Positions 21,536 through 30,763 are shown, counted from the stretch's first letter. The stretch is DNA of 32,525 nucleotides from Gemmatimonadaceae bacterium (GCA_025450815.1 JANWLO010000088.1:1-32525), one strand, 5' to 3'. Program-made: numbers and translations. Notes: a model not told the origin generated them from the sequence alone.

Positions 21536-24250
21536 ATGTCGCTCCTCGACGGACTCCGCCACCGGCTGCGCGTACTCACTGGCGCCCGCCGCTACGCACG
21601 CGAGCTGGACGATGAGATGCACTTCCATCTCGCGCTCGAGACGATGCAGCGCGAGCACGCCGCGCGCGGATCGCTCTCCGCAACGGACGCCGGCTTTGCC
21701 GCGCGTCGCCGCTTCGGCAATCTGACCCGGATCACTGAGAGCTCACGCTCGATGGCCGGCCTCTCGTTTTTCGACGCGATCGCGCAGGACGCGCGCTTCG
21801 CCCTGCGCACCTTCCGTCGCTCCCCCACGTTCACCGCCGTCGCGGTGCTAACGCTCGCGATCGGCATCGGCGCTAACACCGCGATCTTCTCGGCGGTGGA
21901 TGCGCTGCTACTGCGCCCACTCCCCTTTCCGAATCCGGAGCGGCTGATGAAGGTCAGCCTCACCGTGCCCGCGCGCGGCACGGACCCGGCGCGTCTCGAC
22001 ATGGTCTGGTCGTATCCCAAGTTCGCGGCCTTTCGCGATGCGCAGCAGCTCTTCTCCGAGCTCGCACTCTACACCGAAGACCGTGTCACACTTTCCGGCA
22101 GCGGCGACGCCGAGCGCGTGCGCGGCGAGATCGCTGGCGGCGAATACCTGCGCACCCTCGGCGTCCATCCATCGCTCGGCCGCGATTTTCTCCCGGAGGA
22201 GGACAAACATCCAGACGGCCCGCGCGTGCTGCTCATCTCGGACGTGCTCTGGAAGCGCCGCTTCAACGCGAACCCCGCCGTGCTCGGAAAGGTCGCGGAC
22301 ATCGACGGCAAGCCGTACACGATCGTCGGCGTGCTCCCACCGGGATTCCGCGGCCTCTCGGGGCGCGCGGAGCTCTGGACACCGCTCATGGCATACCCAG
22401 CGGAGGAGCTCAACGAGGCCTGGAATCACAGCTTCACGCTCATAGCCCGTCTGCGGCCGAACGTGACGGTCGAGCAGGCTAAGGCTGACGTCCCCCGGCT
22501 CGGCGCGATCGTCGATCGCGCTTACCCGCACCCCGACCGCCCCGACGAGCGATGGGGTGCCGTGGCGCGCAGCCTCGACGCCACGCGCGTCGACCCAATG
22601 GTGCGTCGCTCGCTGCTCGTGCTGCTTTCCGCAGTGGGGCTCGTGCTTCTCATCGCGTGCGCGAACGTCGCCAATCTCTTCCTCGTGCGCGCCGCGGGAC
22701 GGCGACGCGAGATCGCCGTGCGACTCGCGGTCGGCGCGCAGCGAGGGCGGCTCGTTCGGCAGCTGCTCACCGAGAGCGTGCTCCTCGCGATGCTCGGCGG
22801 CGCGGCTAGCATCCTCGTCGCGTGGTGGGGCGTAAAGCTCCTCGGCGCGCTCGATCCCGGAAGCGCGTTGCGCAGAGACGACATCGCCGGCATCGGCGCA
22901 GTGAACTTCACGACCATTCATCTGGACGCGAGGGCGCTCGCCTTCGCGGCACTCCTCGCGATCGCGACCGGAGTCGTCTTTGGCCTCGTTCCCGCACTGC
23001 AAGCCACGGATCCATCCCTCGCCGGCGCGCTCAAACAGGACAAGGGCGCCCCGAGGGATGGCGCGTTACGCGGGCTCACGAGCCGCAACGTGCTAGCTAC
23101 ACTCGAGATCGCGCTCGCAGTCGTGCTGCTCGCGGGGTCCGGGCTCATGTTGCGCAGCCTCGGCAAGCTCCTGGGTGTGAACCCTGGCTTCGACGCGAGC
23201 CACACGCTCACGATGCGCTTCAATCTTCCCCGGGAATACGGGCGCGATTCCCTGCCCGGTTTCTACGACGATGTGCTCGCGCGGTTCGCCGCGCTGCCCG
23301 GTGTCACCGGCACCGCGCTCATCGATTGTCCGCCTCTGAATGGAGGATGCAATGGAACCGCGATCAGCTTTCGCGATCGTCCGCCAGTGGCGGCGGGAAC
23401 CGAGCCGGACATCGGGGTGCACTGGGTGACGCCCTCGTGGATGGCGATGATGCACGTGCCGCTCGTGCGTGGACGCTACTTCGATCGCGGCGACCGAAGC
23501 GGTGTGCGCAAGGTCGTGCTCGTGAACCAGGCCGCGGCTCGAAAATTCTGGCCCGATGAGGATCCGATTGGGCGCCCTGTTAGCATCGGTCAGGGGGGCT
23601 TCTGGAAGGACACGGCGTTCGTCGTCGGCGTTGTTGGTGACGTGCGATTCAACAGCGTCGATTCCGCGGCGGTGCCGGACGCGTACATCTCGTACTATCA
23701 GTCGCCGCGCGGCTCGATGATGGTGATGCTTCGCACCGCCGGCAACGCGTCGGCGCTCCGTCCCTCGGCGCAACGGGTGCTGGGCGAAGTCATGCCGGGA
23801 GCGCCGATCTACGACATCCGCACGATGAGCGATCGCGTCGCGGATACTCTCTCGTACGCACGATTCAGCACGATTATTCTCGCGCTCTTTGGAGTAGTCG
23901 CGCTGGCACTCGCGACGATGGGAACGTACGGCGTCATCTCCTTCGGCGTTTCGCAGCGCACTCGCGAGCTCGGCATTCGCCTCGCGCTCGGAGCACCACG
24001 CGGCGAGCTGCTGCGCATGATCGTGCGTCAGGGGATGGCCCTCGCGCTCGCGGGCGCCGCGGCCGGAATCGTCGTGGCACTCGTCGCCACGCGCGTGCTT
24101 CGTGCCTTCCTCTACGACGTGCTGCCGAGCGACCCCATGACCTTCGGCGTGATCCTCGCCGTCCTCGCGCTGGCGGTGCTGGCCGCCACGTTGATCCCGG
24201 CTCGGCGAGCGGCGAGCGTTGACCCTTCGGAGACGCTTCGGGACGGGTAA
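21536..24250 (+). CDS. ADOP-type (MacB/FtsX-like duplicated) permease
   Basis: A 904-residue membrane protein of the 'acidobacterial duplicated orphan permease' family, related to MacB/FtsX permeases of type VII ABC systems. A cytoplasmic prefix (~1-90, RYARELDDEMHFHLALETM) is followed by helix TAVAVLTLAIGIGANTAIFS, a periplasmic MacB_PCD domain, and a first FtsX domain (LLIACANVANLFLVRAAGRR). A second half repeats this (LEIALAVVLLAGSGLMLRSL; then MGTYGVISFGVSQRTRELGI) and ends RRAASVDPSETLRDG. No ATPase gene is in the window, as usual for these orphan permeases, so the energy source is supplied elsewhere or not needed. It forms an operon with padR. Substrate unknown. Confidence 0.95.
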   Translation: MSLLDGLRHRLRVLTGARRYARELDDEMHFHLALETMQREHAARGSLSATDAGFAARRRFGNLTRITESSRSMAGLSFFDAIAQDARFALRTFRRSPTFTAVAVLTLAIGIGANTAIFSAVDALLLRPLPFPNPERLMKVSLTVPARGTDPARLDMVWSYPKFAAFRDAQQLFSELALYTEDRVTLSGSGDAERVRGEIAGGEYLRTLGVHPSLGRDFLPEEDKHPDGPRVLLISDVLWKRRFNANPAVLGKVADIDGKPYTIVGVLPPGFRGLSGRAELWTPLMAYPAEELNEAWNHSFTLIARLRPNVTVEQAKADVPRLGAIVDRAYPHPDRPDERWGAVARSLDATRVDPMVRRSLLVLLSAVGLVLLIACANVANLFLVRAAGRRREIAVRLAVGAQRGRLVRQLLTESVLLAMLGGAASILVAWWGVKLLGALDPGSALRRDDIAGIGAVNFTTIHLDARALAFAALLAIATGVVFGLVPALQATDPSLAGALKQDKGAPRDGALRGLTSRNVLATLEIALAVVLLAGSGLMLRSLGKLLGVNPGFDASHTLTMRFNLPREYGRDSLPGFYDDVLARFAALPGVTGTALIDCPPLNGGCNGTAISFRDRPPVAAGTEPDIGVHWVTPSWMAMMHVPLVRGRYFDRGDRSGVRKVVLVNQAAARKFWPDEDPIGRPVSIGQGGFWKDTAFVVGVVGDVRFNSVDSAAVPDAYISYYQSPRGSMMVMLRTAGNASALRPSAQRVLGEVMPGAPIYDIRTMSDRVADTLSYARFSTIILALFGVVALALATMGTYGVISFGVSQRTRELGIRLALGAPRGELLRMIVRQGMALALAGAAAGIVVALVATRVLRAFLYDVLPSDPMTFGVILAVLALAVLAATLIPARRAASVDPSETLRDG

Positions 24251-24357
24251 CCGGAATCTGCATTCGGACAGCGTGCTTCCGCTGTGCCCGGGGCGCGCGT
24301 TATGCTTGTCATGAGGGAACTCGCAAGCACACTGATCGAAGCGCAAAGGAGCGACCG

Positions 24358-25032
24358 ATGCAGAGTGCGAACATCGATCTCATCACGGTTTCGCGTGAGT
24401 TCGGCGCCGGCGGCAGCGATCTGGCGCGCATGCTCGGCGAACGACTCGGCTGGCCCGTGCTCGATCATGAGTTGGTATTCCGGTGCGCGAAGCGGCTCAA
24501 CATCGATACCAAAGCCGTGGAGCGGATGCACGAGTGCTGCCCCAGCCTGCTGGCACGCCTCTCCGCCGCCCTGCTCGTGTCGCCTCCCGAAGCGCCCGGC
24601 ATCGACACGTCGCATCTGCTGCGCATCGACTCGATTGCTGAGGCGGCGCACGAGTCAATACGCGAGGCGGCCGAGCATCCGCCGCTGATCGTGGTGGGCC
24701 ACGGCACCCAGTGCCTCTTCGCTGGCCGTCGCGGCGCGCTGCACGTGCGCCTCTTCGCGCCGCTAGACGTGCGCATCACCCGCCTGCGCGACCGATACGG
24801 CTGGAACGCGGTGACCGCGGCAGCCAAGGCGAGGCAGATGGATGAGGATCGGCGCCGTTACGTTCAGCGCTATTTCCACACAGACCTGCGCGATGCGCTG
24901 CTCTACGACGTGCAATTCAACACGGGGCGGATGACGGTCGAGGAGGCGGTGGGGGTGGTCGAGCGGATTGTGCGCGGGGAGGCTGTGGGCGCGGCTGTGG
25001 ATCACGAGCAGGGGGTGGGCGTCAGCTCCTGA
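24358..25032 (+). CDS. Cytidylate kinase-like family protein
   Basis: A 224-residue P-loop protein. ATG 24358 has AAAGGAG 6 nt upstream. The N terminus carries the diverged nucleotide-binding loop of this family (LITVSREFGAGGSDLARMLG), then LGWPVLDHELV and the strand LIVVGHGTQCLF, an Arg-rich lid region (RLRDRYGW, RQMDEDRRRYVQRYF) and a C-terminal YDVQFNTGRMTVEEAV. This matches cytidylate-kinase-like proteins (AAK-type, Pfam CMP_kin2-like) rather than the canonical Cmk of nucleotide synthesis; many members have unknown substrates. It sits alone after the permease operon, with a structured non-coding element downstream. Function as a nucleotide kinase is inferred. Confidence 0.88.
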   Translation: MQSANIDLITVSREFGAGGSDLARMLGERLGWPVLDHELVFRCAKRLNIDTKAVERMHECCPSLLARLSAALLVSPPEAPGIDTSHLLRIDSIAEAAHESIREAAEHPPLIVVGHGTQCLFAGRRGALHVRLFAPLDVRITRLRDRYGWNAVTAAAKARQMDEDRRRYVQRYFHTDLRDALLYDVQFNTGRMTVEEAVGVVERIVRGEAVGAAVDHEQGVGVSS

Positions 25033-25073
25033 CGAGACCGCGATGCGAGCGGGCATCGCGATGTGTACGACGG

Positions 25074-25173
25074 GCCCAAGCTGGTAGCCTTGAGCGTGAG
25101 GCTGTGAGCTGTGTGCCTTTGATGCGAGTCGGCGAAGGCTCAAGGCCATCAGCTCATCGCCTATAGCTTGGGC
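25074..25173. ncRNA. Long imperfect hairpin, possible structured RNA or mobile palindromic element
   Basis: Two nested inverted repeats lie in the 213-bp gap before the molybdopterin gene. The outer pair is GCCCAAGCT (25074-25082) with AGCTTGGGC (25165-25173). The inner pair is AGCTGGTAGCCTTGAGC (25079-25095) with GCTCAAGGCCATCAGCT (25138-25154), a 17-bp stem with one A-C mismatch and one G-U pair. They share AGCT at 25079-25082, so the two stems compete for those four bases. The loop has GTGAG/GCTGTGAGCTGTGTG-type short repeats. There is no T-tract, so a simple terminator is unlikely; a REP/MITE-like element or regulatory RNA is possible. Confidence 0.4.
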
Positions 25174-25245
25174 TCACGTTTCCCATCGTGATGCGCGCGC
25201 GCACCGCGACGTCCATCGCAGGCCTCGATCACTTAGTATTGAAAC

Positions 25246-25866
25246 ATGACCTCCCCAATCTCGCGCGGCTTCCGCGGTCGTCGCGCCGCGCCCGGCGCCG
25301 CCAAGCTGCCACCGGGCCAGTACGAGACGCACGACTTTCCAGTGCTCTCGGCGGGTCCCACGCCGCACACTCCGCTCGCAACATGGAGTTTCACGCTCAC
25401 GGGCGCGGGCGGACAGAAGGCGCGCTGGAGCTGGGCTGAGTTCGAGGCACTGCCGCACGAGCAGCTGACCACGGACATTCACTGCGTCACCAAGTGGTCG
25501 AAGTTCGGCACGGAATGGAGCGGAGTATCCATCGACGCGCTGCTCGCGGCTGGCGCGGCGATGGGAGTCCAGCCGGCACCGTACGTCGTTGCGGCGTGCG
25601 ACGGCGGCTACACCACCAACGTGCCGCTCGCTGATCTCACTAACGGCAAGGGGTGGATCGCCGTCGGATACGACGGTGCGCCGCTGCCGGCGGAGCACGG
25701 AGGTCCGGCGCGACTTCTCGTTCCGCATCTCTACTTCTGGAAGAGTGCCAAGTGGATTCGCGAGCTGCGACTTCTCGAGCGCGACGCACCCGGATTCTGG
25801 GAGCGACTGGGTTACCACAACTACGGCGATCCCTGGCGCGAGCAGCGCTACGCCGGAGACGAATGA
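25246..25866 (+). CDS. Molybdopterin-dependent sulfite oxidase-like protein
   Basis: A 206-residue oxidoreductase of the sulfite oxidase / YedY (MsrP) molybdopterin fold. The cofactor-ligand cysteine is Cys80 in TTDIHCVTKWSKFGTEWSGV; further family marks are YVVAACDGGYTTNVPLADL, PLPAEHGGPARLLVPHLYFW and KWIRELRLLERD near the C terminus. No Tat signal is present, in contrast to MsrP, so it appears cytoplasmic. A TAGTAT hexamer ends 6 bp before the ATG and no Shine-Dalgarno is visible, so the message may be leaderless. The FAD/NAD(P) reductase 19 bp downstream is the probable electron partner. Substrate unknown; sulfite or a methionine-sulfoxide-type S-oxide are family possibilities. Confidence 0.92.
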   Translation: MTSPISRGFRGRRAAPGAAKLPPGQYETHDFPVLSAGPTPHTPLATWSFTLTGAGGQKARWSWAEFEALPHEQLTTDIHCVTKWSKFGTEWSGVSIDALLAAGAAMGVQPAPYVVAACDGGYTTNVPLADLTNGKGWIAVGYDGAPLPAEHGGPARLLVPHLYFWKSAKWIRELRLLERDAPGFWERLGYHNYGDPWREQRYAGDE

Positions 25867-25885
25867 GCGCAACACGCTCTCGTTG

Positions 25886-26677
25886 ATGGCGGACGGCCTG
25901 ACTACGCCGGCATCGACCTCGTCCACGGCGCGTCCGCTCGCGTGGCGGCGCGCAACGGTAACGCGCATCGTGCAGGAGACTCCGCGCGTGCGCACGATTG
26001 TGTTCGACGTTCCAGAATGGCCCGGGCATCGCGCGGGCCAGCACGTGGACGTGCGTCTTACGGCGGAAGATGGCTACCAGACGGAGCGCAGCTACTCGAT
26101 CGCGTCGCCGCCCGAGGATGCGCGCATATCACTCACGATCGAGCGCCTCGAGGACGGCGAGGTGTCGTCGTACCTCGTCGGCGAGCTCCGCGTTGGCGAC
26201 ACGATCGAGCTGCGCGGCCCGATCGGCGGCCACTTCGTTTGGGACTTCTCCGACGGCGGTCCGCTCGTGCTCGTGGGCGGCGGATCGGGGATCGTCCCGC
26301 TCATGGCGATGCTGCGGCATCGCGCGCTCGCGAGCGCAGACGTTCAGCGCGCGCTACCGGCGCGACTGCTCTACTCCTCGCGCGAGTGGAGCGAAGTGAT
26401 CTATCGCGACGAGCTGGCGCGACTAGCCGCGGACGACCCAACTCTCCGCATCGTCCACACGATCACTCGCAAGCCGCCACTCGGGTGGACGGGCTTTCGC
26501 CGCCGCATCGACCGCGCGATGCTCGAAGCTTTCGCGGGCACAGCGGCCGAGCGCCCACGGCTGTTCGTCTGTGGCCCGACGCCGCTAGTCGAATCCGTCG
26601 CGGACACGCTCGTCACGCTGACCTACGATCCCGCGACTATACGCACCGAACGCTTTGGCCCAACCGGCGGCACGTAG
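25886..26677 (+). CDS. Ferredoxin reductase-like FAD/NAD(P)-binding oxidoreductase
   Basis: A 263-residue flavoprotein of the ferredoxin-NADP reductase superfamily. ATG 25886 is chosen; the track start at 25589 lies inside the previous gene. The beta-barrel FAD domain has ERSYSIASPPED (RxYS motif) and VGDTIELRGPIGGHF; the NAD(P) domain has VLVGGGSGIVPLMAMLRH, LLYSSREWSEVIYRDEL and FVCGPTPLVESV. There is no C-terminal 2Fe-2S domain, so electrons go directly between NAD(P)H, FAD and a partner. Placement 19 bp behind the molybdopterin gene points to a two-component NAD(P)H-linked molybdo-oxidoreductase. It converges on otsA, with a 60-bp gap. Confidence 0.93.
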   Translation: MADGLTTPASTSSTARPLAWRRATVTRIVQETPRVRTIVFDVPEWPGHRAGQHVDVRLTAEDGYQTERSYSIASPPEDARISLTIERLEDGEVSSYLVGELRVGDTIELRGPIGGHFVWDFSDGGPLVLVGGGSGIVPLMAMLRHRALASADVQRALPARLLYSSREWSEVIYRDELARLAADDPTLRIVHTITRKPPLGWTGFRRRIDRAMLEAFAGTAAERPRLFVCGPTPLVESVADTLVTLTYDPATIRTERFGPTGGT

Positions 26678-26737
26678 ACTCGGCTAACGGATCAAACGGG
26701 CGAAAGCGGGCGACAGCTGCGCCGCGGGTTGCTACCG

Positions 26738-28123
26738 CTACTGTACGAGCGTGGCCAGAAAGGTCTCCGACCATTCGCTCACATCGTGCTTCGTAACGTG
26801 CTCGCGCAGCGCCTGCATGCGCTCGCGTCGCTCCGCACGCGGCATCGTCAGCGCCAGGTTGATCGACTCGGACATCCCATCCACGTCGTAGGGATTGACG
26901 ATCAGCGCGCGCGTCAGCTCGTCCGCCGCGCCGGCGAACTCGCTGAGCACCAGCACGCCGTCGCCGTCTACCCGCGAGGCCACGAACTCCTTGGCCACGA
27001 GATTCATCCCGTCGCGAAGCGGCGTGACGAGCAGAACGTCAGCGGCGCGATAGAGGGCGGAGAGCACTGTGTCGTTCACGCTGCGATTGATGTAGCGAAT
27101 AGGCGTCCAGCGATGCGTGCCGAAGCGTCCGTTGATGCGGCCCACCAGCTCCTCCACGGTGCGACGCACGCTCTGGTACGCCGCCAGCCCCTCGCGCGAC
27201 GGCACCGCCACCTGCACGAGGCGAATGCGCTCGAGCCACTCCGGGTGCGTGGTGAGCAAGCGCTCGAAGGCGAGCAGCCGCCGCGGCAGTCCCTTGCTGT
27301 AGTCGAGCCGGTCGATGCCCACCAGCAGGCACACATCGCGATCCGCGCGCAGTCGCGCCGACTCGGCGAGCACCTTCCGGTCCGCCGCGCGTTCAGCGTA
27401 GGTGGCGCTGTCCACGCCCATGGGGAAGTAGCCGAGCCGCACGCTTCGCTTTCCGTACGCGATCACGTCGTTCTTCATCTCGATGCCTAGCAACCTGCGC
27501 AGCGCGGCTGTGAAGTGGCCGCGATAGCGACGAGTGTGAAAGCCGACGAGGTCCGCGCCGAGCAACCCCTCCACGAGCCATTGGCGGCGCGGGAGCGCGA
27601 AGAAGATCTCCGGATTCGGAAAGGGGATGTGCAGAAAAAATCCGATGCGGACGTCTGGCATTCGCTCGCGCAAGAGTGCGGGCACGCGCATCAGTTGATA
27701 GTCGTGAATCCAGATCGTGTCGCCGGGCCGCGCGCACGCGGCGATCATGTCGGCGTAGCGGGCGTTCACCGACTCGTATGTTTCCCACCCCTCGATCACG
27801 TCGGGCAGCCGTTCGAGCTGGTCGTGGAACATCGGCCAGATCACGCCGTTCGAGATGTGTTCGTAGAATATGGAAACCTCTTCGTCGGAGAGAGGCACCT
27901 CGACGAGACGACGCGAAGTGAGCTGCGTCTGCAGCGCGCGCCGCGCGGCCGGCGATGCGCTCGCATCCAGACCGCTCCAGCCTACCCAGAGGCTCTCCGA
28001 GTTCGCGTGCACCGCGCCCAGCCCGGTGGCGAGTCCGCCCGAGCTCGACGACAGCTCGATGCCGTCACCATCGCAGGAGACCGTGATCGGAAGGCGGTTC
28101 GAGACGATGATGAGTCGTCCCAT
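26738..28123 (-). CDS. otsA: Alpha,alpha-trehalose-phosphate synthase (UDP-forming) OtsA
   Basis: A 461-residue GT20 glycosyltransferase making trehalose-6-phosphate from a nucleotide-glucose and glucose-6-phosphate. The N-terminal loop ([22 protein letters not shown]) binds sugar phosphate; [82 protein letters not shown] and [12 protein letters not shown] are all family signatures. Full length for OtsA (about 460-480). The phosphatase OtsB is neither fused nor adjacent in the window, so dephosphorylation must be encoded elsewhere. No clear Shine-Dalgarno precedes ATG 28123. It is divergent from the S9 peptidase. Trehalose production suits osmotic or desiccation tolerance. Confidence 0.96.
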   Translation of the reverse strand: MGRLIIVSNRLPITVSCDGDGIELSSSSGGLATGLGAVHANSESLWVGWSGLDASASPAARRALQTQLTSRRLVEVPLSDEEVSIFYEHISNGVIWPMFHDQLERLPDVIEGWETYESVNARYADMIAACARPGDTIWIHDYQLMRVPALLRERMPDVRIGFFLHIPFPNPEIFFALPRRQWLVEGLLGADLVGFHTRRYRGHFTAALRRLLGIEMKNDVIAYGKRSVRLGYFPMGVDSATYAERAADRKVLAESARLRADRDVCLLVGIDRLDYSKGLPRRLLAFERLLTTHPEWLERIRLVQVAVPSREGLAAYQSVRRTVEELVGRINGRFGTHRWTPIRYINRSVNDTVLSALYRAADVLLVTPLRDGMNLVAKEFVASRVDGDGVLVLSEFAGAADELTRALIVNPYDVDGMSESINLALTMPRAERRERMQALREHVTKHDVSEWSETFLATLVQ

Positions 28124-28293
28124 CAGTTGCCGTGCATGTGATGACCTCGAGCTGCCGGATGCGTGCGTCGCCGAGCGTTCCTCGAAACCTTAACCCGATG
28201 CCGCCGCGATCGGGAGGCGAAAATGCTGGCACCGGCGCTTCCCCGCGCAGTATCATAGAGAGATCGCTCATTTGGCTCCTCAACTCTCGAATC

Positions 28294-30291
28294 GTGCACT
28301 CACTCGTTCGGCTCGCGGCGTTGCTCGCACTCGCCGCTCCACTACCCGCGCACTCCGCCAAACGCCCGCTGCGCTCGGACGACATCTACCGCCTTCGCGA
28401 CGTACACGACCCCGAGCGCTCTCCCGACGGCAAGTGGGTGGCGTACGCACTATCCACGGTCGACACAACGCGCGACAAGAACAGCTCCGACCTCTGGATG
28501 GTGAGCTGGGACGGCACGCAGCAAATCCAGCTCACGAACACTCCCGAAAGCGAGAGCTCGCCGCGCTGGAGTCCGGATGGGAAATGGCTGTCCTTTCTTT
28601 CATCGCGGCAGGGCGGCGACGGATCGCAGCTCTGGCTGTTCAACCGCCTGGGCGGCGAGCCGATGCGGGTGAGCAACGTCGCCGGCGGCATCGACGACTA
28701 TGCGTGGTCGCCTGACTCGAAGCGGCTCGTGTTCGTGGTTAGCGATCCCGACACAGAAAGCACGAAGAGCGCGACGAAGAGGCCGATCGTCATCGATCGC
28801 TATCACTTCAAGTCCGATCCCGGCGGCTATCTCCTCGCGAGCCACGAACATCTCGCGCTCTTCGATTTGGAGTCTCGCCGCACCGAGCCGCTCACATCCG
28901 GCAGCAACGACGAGACCGATCCGGTGTGGTCGCCAGATGGCGCGCGCATCGCGTTCGTCAGCAAGCGCGTGCCCGGCGATCCGGATCGGAGCGAGAACGA
29001 CGACATCTTCGTCATCGATGCAAAACCCGGCGCCGAGATCAAGCGGCTCACGCGATACGATGGCGAGGACGACGGACGCATCGCGTGGAGTCCCGATGGC
29101 TCGCGCATCGCGTATCTCACCGGTATCGGACTCCCGGATCATTCGTACCGGATGTGGAAGCTTGCCGTGATCTCCTCATCCGGCGGCGCCGCGACGGTGC
29201 TCACCGAGGCGCTCGACCGCCAAGTGATCCAGCCGGCGTGGTCCCCCGATGGCGCCTCAATCTACATGCTCGAAGAGGACGACCGTTCGCAGTACGTCGC
29301 GAAGATCGCAGCGAGCGGCGGCCCCGTAGAGCGCGTGGCCGGCGACAAGCACATGATCACCTCACTCGACATCGGACGCGACGGCGGCGCCACGCTGCTC
29401 ATGGCGAGCGATAGCGCGCCGCCGGAGCTGTACGCGCTCGAGGGAACCACACTGCGGCGCCTCACACACCAGAACGACGCCTGGCTCGGCGACGTACAGC
29501 TCGGCATCACCGAGGAGTTCTCGTCGCGCAGCAAGGATGGCTGGGAGGTGCACGGCATCATGGTGAAACCCGCTTCGTACATCGCGGGTCGGAGGTATCC
29601 CACACTACTTCGCATTCACGGCGGACCATCGTGCTGCCAGGACTCGCACGCATTCAACATCGAGCGCGAGCTCTTCGCTGCGAACGGCTACGTAGTGATC
29701 GCGCCCAACTATCGTGGCAGCCGCGGCCGCGGTGCCGCGCATCAGCGCGCAATCTCCGGCGGCGACAAGGGAAAGGAAGTGCTCGATCTGCTCGGCGCCG
29801 TCGACTACGCCGTCAAAATCGGAGTCGCGGATCCCGATCATCTCGGCGTTGGCGGATGGAGCAACGGCGCAATCCTCACCGATCGCATCATCGCAATCGA
29901 CCATCGATTCAAGGGCGCGATCGCGGGCGCCGGCAGCGCGAACGCGCTCGCGATGTACGGCACGGACCAGTACACGCCCAAATCGGGAACCGGTCCCTGG
30001 CAGGATCCGCAGAAGTGGATCGACAGATCTTATCCTTTCTTCCACGCGAACCAGATCACTACGCCCACGCTCTTCCTGGGCGGCGACAGGGATTTCAACG
30101 TGCCCATAGCGGGGAGCGAGCAGATGTACGTGGCGTTGCGCAGTCTTGGTGTGCCGTCCGAGCTCATCATCTACCCGGATCAGCACCACAACATCTCCAC
30201 GCCGAGCTACAAGAAAGATCGTCTCGATCGCTACGTCGCGTGGTACGACCGTTACGTGAAGGGCACGACGGCGCTCGTCGAGGGACGATGA
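28294..30291 (+). CDS. S9 family (prolyl oligopeptidase-like) serine peptidase, complete
   Basis: A 665-residue exported peptidase. GTG 28294 is chosen because it opens a signal peptide (MHSLVRLAALLALAAPLPAH, then SA); the track start at 28132 adds an unlikely extension, and no clear Shine-Dalgarno decides it. Residues ~35-390 form a PD40 beta-propeller (SPDGKWVAYAL, PRWSPDGKWLSFLSSR, DPVWSPDGARIAFVSKR, IAWSPDGSRIAYLTG). The hydrolase domain has RIHGGPSCC, GGWSNGA (Ser523), GGDRDFNVP (Asp600) and DQHHNI (His631/632). It is a paralogue of the truncated gene at 1-1326, with the same order of motifs. It probably degrades short peptides in the periplasm. A strong hairpin follows 3 bp after the stop. 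Confidence 0.94.
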   Translation: MHSLVRLAALLALAAPLPAHSAKRPLRSDDIYRLRDVHDPERSPDGKWVAYALSTVDTTRDKNSSDLWMVSWDGTQQIQLTNTPESESSPRWSPDGKWLSFLSSRQGGDGSQLWLFNRLGGEPMRVSNVAGGIDDYAWSPDSKRLVFVVSDPDTESTKSATKRPIVIDRYHFKSDPGGYLLASHEHLALFDLESRRTEPLTSGSNDETDPVWSPDGARIAFVSKRVPGDPDRSENDDIFVIDAKPGAEIKRLTRYDGEDDGRIAWSPDGSRIAYLTGIGLPDHSYRMWKLAVISSSGGAATVLTEALDRQVIQPAWSPDGASIYMLEEDDRSQYVAKIAASGGPVERVAGDKHMITSLDIGRDGGATLLMASDSAPPELYALEGTTLRRLTHQNDAWLGDVQLGITEEFSSRSKDGWEVHGIMVKPASYIAGRRYPTLLRIHGGPSCCQDSHAFNIERELFAANGYVVIAPNYRGSRGRGAAHQRAISGGDKGKEVLDLLGAVDYAVKIGVADPDHLGVGGWSNGAILTDRIIAIDHRFKGAIAGAGSANALAMYGTDQYTPKSGTGPWQDPQKWIDRSYPFFHANQITTPTLFLGGDRDFNVPIAGSEQMYVALRSLGVPSELIIYPDQHHNISTPSYKKDRLDRYVAWYDRYVKGTTALVEGR

Positions 30292-30294
30292 GAA

Positions 30295-30331
30295 AGCGTC
30301 CCATTCGCGTGGAAACCACGGATGGGACGCT
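30295..30331. terminator. Convergent hairpin between the S9 peptidase and the minus-strand operon
   Basis: AGCGTCCCAT (30295-30304) pairs perfectly with ATGGGACGCT (30322-30331), and inside it CGTGG pairs with CCACG around an AAA loop; only 3 nt against 1 nt are unpaired between the stems. It lies just after the S9 stop and 33 bp after the end of the minus-strand gene. On the minus strand the stem is followed by TTCTC; neither side has a long T-run, so it is a plausible but not classical bidirectional terminator. Confidence 0.6.
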
Positions 30332-30363
30332 CCACCAAATCAAGTACGATACGAGCGACCGGC

Positions 30364-30687
30364 CTATTTGCGATGTACCATGCGATTCCAGCCGTCGCGC
30401 ACGGCGTCCTTCATGTGCTCCCACGTGCTCGTGCCGCGGTGCTCGTAGCGATCCCATCCCGTGCGCAGCTCGCTCTCGACGTCCTCCCACTTGCCATTGT
30501 GCAGCTTCTGCGCCGATTCGCATCCGTACCGATAACCGGGCATGTAATACGCGAACCCGCGGTCCGCGTTCACGTAGGGTCGTGATGCCCAGTTCTCGCG
30601 CCAGAATTCCCTCTCGCTCGACCAGTCTCCCAACTGCTCGCCCGTCGCTCCGAAACCCTGCGTGGGGTTCGTATCCCGCTCCGCCAT
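30364..30687 (-). CDS. Conserved hypothetical WRENWASRPY-type small protein
   Basis: A 107-residue soluble, Trp/Arg/Tyr-rich protein. ATG 30687 is preceded by GGAGG at good spacing. Its motifs REFWRENWASRPYVNADRGF, YYMPGYRYGCESA, KWEDVESELRTGWDRYEHRG and STWEHMKDAVRDGW match a small protein type I recall from many proteobacterial and soil bacterial genomes, often near stress or conjugation-independent accessory genes, without an assigned function. It is the last gene of the minus-strand run, 76 bp behind the dienelactone hydrolase, and ends before the convergent hairpin. No membrane or export signals are seen. Confidence 0.8.
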   Translation of the reverse strand: MAERDTNPTQGFGATGEQLGDWSSEREFWRENWASRPYVNADRGFAYYMPGYRYGCESAQKLHNGKWEDVESELRTGWDRYEHRGTSTWEHMKDAVRDGWNRMVHRK

Positions 30688-30763
30688 GTCGTCCTCCGTT
30701 GCCGAAGTCGAGCGAAATGTGTGGCAGACGGCGTGCCACTTGCCGCTGAGCGGACGCGATCGC

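Noticed and set aside
21908-23002. 364-codon minus-strand ORF
   Set aside because: Antisense shadow of the permease, produced by GC-rich third positions.
23093-24346. 417-codon minus-strand ORF
   Set aside because: Antisense shadow of the ADOP permease; translation is His/Arg/Glu-rich and featureless.
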